This document shows, one piece after another, positions 63,742 through 64,000 of a DNA stretch of 64,000 nt. The position numbers and the translations under genes are program-made. Source of the stretch: Manduca sexta (lineage: Eukaryota > Arthropoda > Insecta > Lepidoptera > Sphingidae); NCBI RefSeq assembly GCF_014839805.1, contig NC_051115.1, positions 3,222,600 through 3,286,599 on the forward strand. Reading direction: 5' to 3'. The notes under the pieces are model-generated. The model had not been told where the DNA came from and ran no database searches. It saw nothing but the letters and a program-made list of their open reading frames with translations. Every line of letters begins with the position of its first letter. Positions within the stretch are counted from its first letter, which is position 1.

Positions 63742-64000
63742 GTACGGTTTTTTACACGTAATAATATAATATAATATTTATTAGTCACCAAAAGACATAC
63801 ATGAAATAGGTACGATAGATACTTGCTAACTGCACTAGTTAGTTACTCTAACTGTGTTGCAGTTAACAGCGCCCACCTCCGAAAGGAACATAGTTAAAAA
63901 TGATTAAGAACAGGAATAATAATTTAAAGCAAATAAATAGTTAAAATAAATAAATTTAAAAGAAGGTAATCGTTACAAAATAAAATATAAAATTAACAAT
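63742..64000 (+). other. lipase 2 intron 2, start
   Basis: AT-rich sequence after the donor, with GTTGCAGTTAACAGCGCCC at about 63859. No exon seen before the window ends. Confidence 0.5.

Overview
This window is eukaryotic, AT-rich and intron-bearing, and it reads as a lepidopteran (moth or butterfly) chromosome segment. The evidence is secreted insect-type neutral lipase genes with small phase-conserved exons, dense tRNA-derived SINEs of the kind found across Lepidoptera, Helitron-like elements ending in CTAG, and an RTE-like LINE. I cannot name the species. No rRNA gene, free-standing tRNA gene, CRISPR array or prokaryotic operon is present. Most of the sequence is transposable-element debris.

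Host genes, all on the + strand. (1) At 467-1504 lie the last two visible exons of a Kazal-like protein; its 5' exons are off the left edge. (2) At 43674-53227 lies a complete eight-exon secreted lipase of 329 residues, with Ser-Asp-His triad, oxyanion HGF motif and signal peptide. It lacks the lid loop, which suggests a phospholipase A1 or galactolipase-like gut enzyme. (3) At 61785-63741 lie the first two exons of a tandem paralogue with the same exon phases; it runs off the right edge.

Repeat families (labels are mine, used in the entries). S1 = tRNA-headed SINE ending in a TATTATTAT-rich tail (resembles Metulj-type SINEs; from memory). S2 = about 270 bp element whose one end reads CATTCAAAGCAATAAA. 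S3 = about 210 bp element running from ACCTGATGGTAAGTGGAGT to CCTACCACCAG. S4 = tRNA-headed SINE with body motif GATCTCCGTTGAGA. S5 = tRNA-headed SINE whose tail matches the 3' end of the LINE in this window. H1-H5 = Helitron-like elements (TC start, subterminal hairpin, CTAG-type end). M1-M7 = TIR elements without transposase (M1 TA site, M2 TTAA site, M3 foldback with TAA site). K, X, Y, Z, Q = other dispersed repeats.

Layout. 1-2.5 kb: Kazal-like gene tail. 2.5-33 kb: repeats with islands of unassigned sequence. 33.3-36.8 kb: a nearly full-length, frameshifted RTE-like LINE on the - strand. 37-43.5 kb: repeats, including P-element-like THAP fragments. 43.5-53.3 kb: lipase 1, every intron but the shortest carrying several insertions. 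53.3-61.5 kb: repeats, including a Helitron with an internal seven-unit array and a 932 bp TIR element. 61.7-64 kb: start of lipase 2.

The two lipases are the only pair of host genes that plausibly work together, as products of tandem duplication in one digestive or secreted lipase cluster. I found no new multi-gene system. The most informative material is the transposon layering, the SINE/LINE tail match, and a few unexplained coding-like or duplicated segments.
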